A stretch of 64,000 bases of DNA. Origin: Sunxiuqinia sp965230765. GTDB taxonomy: Bacteria > Bacteroidota > Bacteroidia > Bacteroidales > Prolixibacteraceae. Location of the stretch: contig CBDDLR010000001.1 of NCBI GenBank assembly GCA_965230765.1, positions 2,728,001-2,792,000 of the forward strand, in the 5' to 3' direction. Each line of letters begins with the position of its first letter. Within the stretch, counting starts at the first letter, position 1. The notes beneath the pieces were generated by a model. It was given only the letters and a program-made list of their open reading frames with translations, made no database searches and was not told the DNA's origin. Positions 60,054 to 64,000 of the stretch are shown one piece after another. A program made the translations under genes and the position numbers.

Positions 60054-62108
60054 TCATTTCTTTTCATCAGAAATATGAGGTTTAAAGTATTCTGTTAATA
60101 ATTTGAGTTTATCCTGGTCATCAATCATTTTTAAAATATGAAGAAAAGTTCCTTTTTTTATATCTGGTCGTGTTATTAGTTGTTCAACTTTGTACATTAA
60201 ATTTTCAATAGGTTCTTTACGAATACTTAAAAGAACAAGGCTATATCTTAAATAGGGAAATACTGAATGCTGTATCTTAGATTTTTTAATGCCTAAGTAA
60301 CAATTTGAGATAGCTTTATGTAGCATTGTATTAAGGTTTTTGTCGTAAACAAGTTGCCCATAATTAGCATAACACATTGCAATTTGTCTTTGATTAGTTG
60401 TATTCTTTGCAGCTTCTTCAAAAAGGTCTAATGCTTGTAAAGGCTGTTCATCTTTTATGCAATTGGCTTTTTCATTACAATAGAAAAACCTATCCTCGGA
60501 AAAATATGTTTCTAAAAAAGATATTGCTACTTCTTTTTGTTTCAGCATAGAACATAATCTGATAAATGTTTTAAACAGATTCGTTTCAAGTAAATGTGCT
60601 TTCCCTATATAAGGTTCCACATATTTTTTATAATCATCCGTTGTTTTGCAACACTTCATGCAAATCTGTATGAAAACATGGTTTCCATAAATGTGGTCTT
60701 GAGGATATTTATTAAAAAGAAATTCTAAGCTTACTTGAGGCTTTTCACTAGCTAGCTTTATTAATTTATCTGAGACATTTGTTCTAAATTTCAAATGAGT
60801 TTTATTTGATTTATGAATTGCTTCAAGCAGTTCTTTAAAATCATTAATCCTACCAAAGTAAATTGAGTTAGGCGCATTTCGCGAGTCAAGCCGACGAAGT
60901 CTTAGTTCATTATATAGTAAATCAAGTTTTTCTCTGTCACTTGTCTTTTTCATTAACAGAATGAAAGAGAACTTATTCGGTTTTATTCCTTTGGGTAAAT
61001 GTTTTAAGATATTGTAAGCAGATTCAAAATCTTCTTCTTTTTTAATTATATTATTCCAGTCATGAATTGTCATAGGAAAGCCCCAATTTTTCTTTTCAAT
61101 AGGGTCTCTATATAACTCTTTAAGAATTCTGTTAATTTTATAAATATCGAATGACTCATCAATAACATCACGAGAAGAATTTAAATTAAAGTCTAAGTAT
61201 GTCTCTTCAATTATTATGTTTTCTCTTTCATCTATAAAATTTAGCTCCGTATCTGTTGACCGAATTATTCGTTTGGCTTTTTCCCATTCAATATTCGATA
61301 GTTCATCGTTCAAATATTTATTGCAAAAGAAACGAATTTTATCTTCGTCGTAGTGAGATTTTTTTGATTCATAATTGTAAAGATGATAATGAAATTTTAA
61401 TCCTCTCAGAATCGCTACAGAATGGTCTTGTTCATCTTCAATAAGTGTTTGAAACCTTTTTCGCATATCTTCTAATGGCAAAATAAGTGAACCAATATTA
61501 CCATCAAAATTTGATAAACTCTTTGTTTTTAGTGCATGGAGATTTACAAAATCAAGAAAAGAAGAATCATTTTTAGAAAATCTTGGAATTAATAATCGAT
61601 TGCTAATCAATTCAGTCCAGCATTGGTGATTTAAAGATTTCTTGACTAATTTCAATTCTGGACCTGTCCTGCAAGTTAGCACACATTTAAAATTTCGTTG
61701 GAAGGCGTAATAAATTAGTTTATTTATCGCTTCTGGACATTTTGTGCAAAAGGTATCAAGTTCGTCAATAAATAAAATAATGTCTTTGCGATTTGGAATT
61801 ACATATTCTGGTAATTTATAAATTGCTTGCGGAAAAATGACCAATCCTTCAGATAGCTCATTCAAAGTGTCAAAAACAATTCTTGTTTTACCTGCTAATG
61901 GATTTCCAATTATGAATGTGATGTTTTCATTGATAATTTTCGAACGAATTGTATTATATATTGGATGATTATAAAAAACATCATTTTTATAATGCTTTGC
62001 TCTAACTCCTAAAATGATTTCAGAACTTAGTTTTGATTGACTTAAGTCAAAAGAATCATAGGATGATTCTTTACGTGTCCTTATTAGTTCAAAATCCCTT
62101 TTTGTCAT
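60054..62108 (-). CDS. P-loop NTPase (STAND/AAA-like) with helical repeats, 684 aa
   Basis: Walker A GNPLAGKTR (68-76) and Walker B ILFIDELD (111-118) define the NTPase domain in the first 300 residues; the segment CVLTCRTGPELK (137-148) is the sensor-1-like strand. Residues about 350-684 are helical repeats of TPR/SEL1 type (LDLFEEAAKNTTNQRQIAMC, YANYGQLVYDKNLNTMLHK). The N-terminal NTPase plus repeats matches the STAND sensor architecture. It overlaps by 4 bp with an upstream two-TM gene, a usual effector type. A defensive sensor-effector pair is plausible (inference). Confidence 0.72.
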   Translation of the reverse strand: MTKRDFELIRTRKESSYDSFDLSQSKLSSEIILGVRAKHYKNDVFYNHPIYNTIRSKIINENITFIIGNPLAGKTRIVFDTLNELSEGLVIFPQAIYKLPEYVIPNRKDIILFIDELDTFCTKCPEAINKLIYYAFQRNFKCVLTCRTGPELKLVKKSLNHQCWTELISNRLLIPRFSKNDSSFLDFVNLHALKTKSLSNFDGNIGSLILPLEDMRKRFQTLIEDEQDHSVAILRGLKFHYHLYNYESKKSHYDEDKIRFFCNKYLNDELSNIEWEKAKRIIRSTDTELNFIDERENIIIEETYLDFNLNSSRDVIDESFDIYKINRILKELYRDPIEKKNWGFPMTIHDWNNIIKKEEDFESAYNILKHLPKGIKPNKFSFILLMKKTSDREKLDLLYNELRLRRLDSRNAPNSIYFGRINDFKELLEAIHKSNKTHLKFRTNVSDKLIKLASEKPQVSLEFLFNKYPQDHIYGNHVFIQICMKCCKTTDDYKKYVEPYIGKAHLLETNLFKTFIRLCSMLKQKEVAISFLETYFSEDRFFYCNEKANCIKDEQPLQALDLFEEAAKNTTNQRQIAMCYANYGQLVYDKNLNTMLHKAISNCYLGIKKSKIQHSVFPYLRYSLVLLSIRKEPIENLMYKVEQLITRPDIKKGTFLHILKMIDDQDKLKLLTEYFKPHISDEKK

Positions 62109-62695
62109 TTTAATATTGAGTTTTGTAATTTTCTGATTAGTTCAGACCTATGTTTGTCATATCTTTCACACATGACAAGAAACTCATTATATTCATCTGT
62201 TTCTGAGCTGAAAAGTAGATTTCCCTTTACAAATTCAGATTCAGAAATTGCTATTAGTGAATTGTCAATTTCTTCTGTAAGTAACTCAATATTTTCAATA
62301 TTGAACAGATGTTGCATTGTTGAAACAAAGGAAATTATGTCATTTCTTAATAAAGTTAGGTCTCTTAACTTATGGTCGGAACTCTGAATAATGACAGTAA
62401 ATGAAAACAATTTATTTGAAATATCAACATATGCTCTTTGTCTCATATCATTTCTTAGGTTTTTTTCATTGTAATTTGCAACCTCATATGTCAATTTAAT
62501 GAGCAAGAGAATGTTAATACACATTAGAATAGGATTTATTATATTACTAAAGTAAATTGAAAAATTTGCCCACTCATCTGGTTTATTTGAAAATGGTAAT
62601 GAGCTAAACTTTAGAATAAAGATAATAATTGGAGTAGTTAAAATTAAGATACTGACAATTATCCAAATTTTTAATATTTTATTTGTGTTAGTCAT
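62105..62695 (-). CDS. two-TM membrane protein, partner of the NTPase, 196 aa
   Basis: Hydrophobic helices at residues 8-28 and about 44-70 are followed by an amphipathic helical cytoplasmic domain (about 75-196). Two-TM small proteins next to a STAND-like NTPase often serve as the membrane-disrupting effector. First gene of the cassette; its last codons overlap the NTPase start (ATGA). The pair is likely one functional unit, though neither has a recognised family name. Confidence 0.7.
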   Translation of the reverse strand: MTNTNKILKIWIIVSILILTTPIIIFILKFSSLPFSNKPDEWANFSIYFSNIINPILMCINILLLIKLTYEVANYNEKNLRNDMRQRAYVDISNKLFSFTVIIQSSDHKLRDLTLLRNDIISFVSTMQHLFNIENIELLTEEIDNSLIAISESEFVKGNLLFSSETDEYNEFLVMCERYDKHRSELIRKLQNSILK

Positions 62696-62717
62696 TGTAG
62701 TGTCTTTTATGAATTAC

Positions 62718-62861
62718 AGCCAACGGTCACTTGTATGTGGTCGGGTGGGATTTCGTGCAGAAATCCAGTCAGACCCGCAGGAAAGTGGGCGAAAGGTCTG
62801 ATTTGTCAGACCGCCAAGCACCCCGCCAAGCACCCCGCCTGACATATACAATTTGTTATGC
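62718..62861 (-). repeat. attC site, class 1, with internal duplication
   Basis: R'' GCATAAC, R' GTTGGCT. CACCCCGCCAAG is repeated once, adding about 11 bp to the right arm. Class 1 with CCCGCAGGAAAGTGGGC loop. Confidence 0.85.
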
Positions 62862-62869
62862 AACGTAAT

Positions 62870-63613
62870 TTATTCAATTCCGATTAATTCAAGTCTTTTT
62901 GTATCAAAATCACTCAATCTAAAATTTACTGAAATCTCATCGTTCGTTAGTATTTTAGAGATCATGTCATTCATATATTTTGAGTAGTAGAGATCGAAAT
63001 CTTCACCATCAATTATTAGTTTTATTTTAAAGTCATCCGAAAATTGTGGATCAGTGTCAATTGCATATTTATAATGTGTTTCTCCGGTTTTATTTGAGTA
63101 CTCTATTTTAAAAATCTTACCGCTGTCAGATTCAGACAGTTTTTTAACTTTATATGGCGTCCAATCAATATCGGTCACTTTTTTATCTATAAAATCGACA
63201 GCTTTATTAACTCCATTGTAAAATTCTCCTTTTTTAAAATAGGGTATCATCTGGTCAACAATCTGTTGTGTCTGACTATTTGTAAGAATCCACTCAAGTC
63301 CACTTCCAACTAATATTTGGAGTTTTCTGTCATTTTTTGAAAGAAGAATAATTATCCCATTGTTAATCCCTTTAATTCCTGCAGGGTATTGACGTGATAA
63401 GTCCATTCCATAATCAACTGGTGATTTACCGCCCAAATCCATCGTTGTATAGATCAATGTCTGGACGGTGCTCTTAGTCTCTATGTTTTGCAAACTTTCT
63501 ATTAATTCCGTTTTTTCCGTATCAGAAAAGAAATTACCATTATCAATTATAAATTGACTTTTAGCTGTCAAACCGAAAAAAAACAGAATTATCAATGGTG
63601 TAATGTGTCTCAT
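62870..63613 (-). CDS. secreted TPM-domain (YgcG-like) protein, 247 aa
   Basis: Signal peptide 1-19. Residues 20-150 match the TPM domain: FIIDNGNFFSDTEKTELIES, QTLIYTTMDLGGKSPVDYGM, GIIILLSKNDRKLQILVGSG, then a Gln/Asp-rich helix. In TPM proteins of bacteria this domain binds metals and acts in photosystem repair or the cell envelope. The C-terminal 90 residues are unrelated strand-rich sequence. Single-gene cassette. Confidence 0.8.
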   Translation of the reverse strand: MRHITPLIILFFFGLTAKSQFIIDNGNFFSDTEKTELIESLQNIETKSTVQTLIYTTMDLGGKSPVDYGMDLSRQYPAGIKGINNGIIILLSKNDRKLQILVGSGLEWILTNSQTQQIVDQMIPYFKKGEFYNGVNKAVDFIDKKVTDIDWTPYKVKKLSESDSGKIFKIEYSNKTGETHYKYAIDTDPQFSDDFKIKLIIDGEDFDLYYSKYMNDMISKILTNDEISVNFRLSDFDTKRLELIGIE

Positions 63614-63631
63614 TGTGTTCTTTCTTATGTT

Positions 63632-63764
63632 GCATAACGGATGGCGGTATAAAATCGTTGGGGTTTCGGAGCTGTTTCACTATCAAAGTACACCGAACTT
63701 AGATGCGAGTACCGAGGCTCGAATAACCACTTCGCCCCCAATGTTTTATGACCGATTGTTAGGT
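63632..63764 (-). repeat. attC site, class 6
   Basis: R'' ACCTAAC, R' GTTATGC. The last attC in the window; the core at 63758-63764 contains the stop codon of the gene to its right. Confidence 0.85.
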
Positions 63765-64000
63765 GCTGCCATTTTCTGATTCTTTATTCTTCCTCAAGTC
63801 CTTCCAAACCGTATACAAGAAATTTAATACCAACGGAATCAGAACTACAAGGATTAAATTAGTTGCTTTGTTAGAAGTTTCTTTTTCTCTTAAAATATAA
63901 TCTCTGAATTCATTTTGTTTTGTGTCAATATTTAATTTTAATGAATTGAAGTCATCTCTTATATCTTTAACTTCATCGCTAAGCCTAGCAATTGTTAAAA
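63759..64000 (-). CDS. C-terminal fragment of a membrane-anchored protein (partial)
   Basis: Open from the right edge to the stop at 63759-63761, which lies in the cassette core. The visible residues are a charged helix (RLSDEVKDIRDDFNSLKL, then NIDTKQNEF) followed by a hydrophobic helix (NLILVVLIPLVLNFLYTVW) and a short basic-acidic tail: a coiled coil with a C-terminal tail anchor. Start and full length are outside the window. Confidence 0.72.
   Translation of the reverse strand, partial: LTIARLSDEVKDIRDDFNSLKLNIDTKQNEFRDYILREKETSNKATNLILVVLIPLVLNFLYTVWKDLRKNKESENGST

Larger units (their letters stand above)
1..64000 (-). mobile_element. integron gene-cassette array (45 complete cassettes, 46 attC)
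   Basis: The whole window is one array. Almost every cassette gene is on the minus strand and is followed by an imperfect inverted repeat bounded by RYYYAAC and GTTRRRY. The core at the start of a cassette pairs with the inverse core at its end, for example GTTGCCAACAG at 1732 with CTGTTGGCAAC ending at 4073. Five copies of one gene-less cassette share the attC on their left and differ in the attC on their right, which fixes the cassette orientation as minus. No integrase or attI is present; both are expected to the right. Known integron biology supports the reading; the array being a sedentary chromosomal integron is inference. Confidence 0.88.

Noticed and set aside
1..64000. CRISPR array
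   Set aside because: Repeats are imperfect hairpins of about 130 bp separated by whole genes, not 25-40 bp repeats with short spacers.
1..64000. Repeats as MITEs or REP elements
   Set aside because: They occur once after every gene in one orientation, have no target-site duplication, and their cores are specific to each cassette.
1..64000. Array oriented on the plus strand (attC upstream of each gene)
   Set aside because: Repeated cassettes A and B keep the attC on their left and change the one on their right, so the left attC belongs to the cassette.
1..64000. Integrase, transposase, tRNA or rRNA genes
   Set aside because: None found among the frames; no cloverleaf or tyrosine/DDE motif recognised by eye.

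Overview
The window looks like a Bacteroidota chromosome. It is AT-rich and its starts lack clear Shine-Dalgarno sequences. Many short secreted proteins and lipoproteins have Bacteroidota-type signal peptides. One 963-residue beta-helix/PKD protein ends in a type IX-secretion-like C-terminus, and the one promoter-like element I could find matches the Bacteroidota form TTTG-N19-TAnnTTTG.

The dominant structure is an integron gene-cassette array. I find 46 attC sites, about 120-144 bp each except one of 51 bp. They cut the window into 45 complete cassettes plus a partial one at each edge, all in the same orientation. On the minus strand each cassette reads core GTTRRRY, gene, inverse core RYYYAAC, imperfect hairpin arm, variable loop, complementary arm, next core. 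In nearly every cassette the core at its start is the reverse complement of the inverse core at its end (7-11 nt), the signature of cassettes that circularise through their own attC. The repeated cassettes move with the attC on their left, which proves the orientation. No integrase gene or attI is visible. Since cassettes read leftward, intI/attI should lie to the right of base 64000, or the array is an integrase-less cluster.

attC classes by arm: class 1 GTCGGGCGGG (15 sites); class 2 GCCGCGGATATG with an AT-rich loop (6); class 3 GTTGTCGTTGCGG (5); class 4 GTTTTTGTAGCGG (3); class 5 ATGTTGCGGAGCGG and relatives (4); class 6 GGCGGTAT (3); class 7 GAGTATATGCAAAGTAGGCG (2); class 8 TTGTATG(T)GGCGTAGC and relatives (3); five singletons.

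Layout, left to right: a lipoprotein (partial) and secreted proteins; a SLATT-domain/outer-membrane/small-protein operon (1.7-4.0 kb); a GNAT; a 5.4-kb cassette with a compact DndC-type DNA-sulfur system (4.9-10.4 kb); secreted TPR/metallopeptidase, CPBP protease, gene-less cassettes, the 963-aa beta-helix protein, TPR and membrane proteins (10.5-29 kb), with an M50 protease at 26.5 kb; an N6-adenine restriction-modification system with controller protein (29.9-32.9 kb); secreted proteins; a radical SAM-TIR-HD operon (35-38.4 kb); a 6.4-kb cassette with a primase-helicase, ImmA/IrrE peptidase, frameshifted sigma-like factor, AlbA_2 protein and three plus-strand genes (40.3-46.7 kb); then small soluble, secreted and membrane proteins, a YbjQ/zinc-ribbon protein, tandem gene-less cassettes, a P-loop NTPase with a 2TM partner, and a TPM-domain protein (47-63.6 kb).

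Two features go beyond an ordinary integron. First, the three large multi-gene conflict cassettes (Dnd-like, restriction-modification, primase-helicase/ImmA) are each bracketed, inside the attC boundaries, by two copies of a second hairpin of about 60 bp in the same orientation. Its arms vary with compensatory changes while its loop and one mismatched step are conserved. This looks like a nested mobile unit. Second, two gene-less cassette families (A: four copies plus a hybrid; B: four copies) recur almost unchanged, and the class-2 attC that travels with A carries a promoter-like sequence pointing into the next cassette. Nine of 45 complete cassettes therefore carry no recognisable gene, and those of family A may act as promoters.
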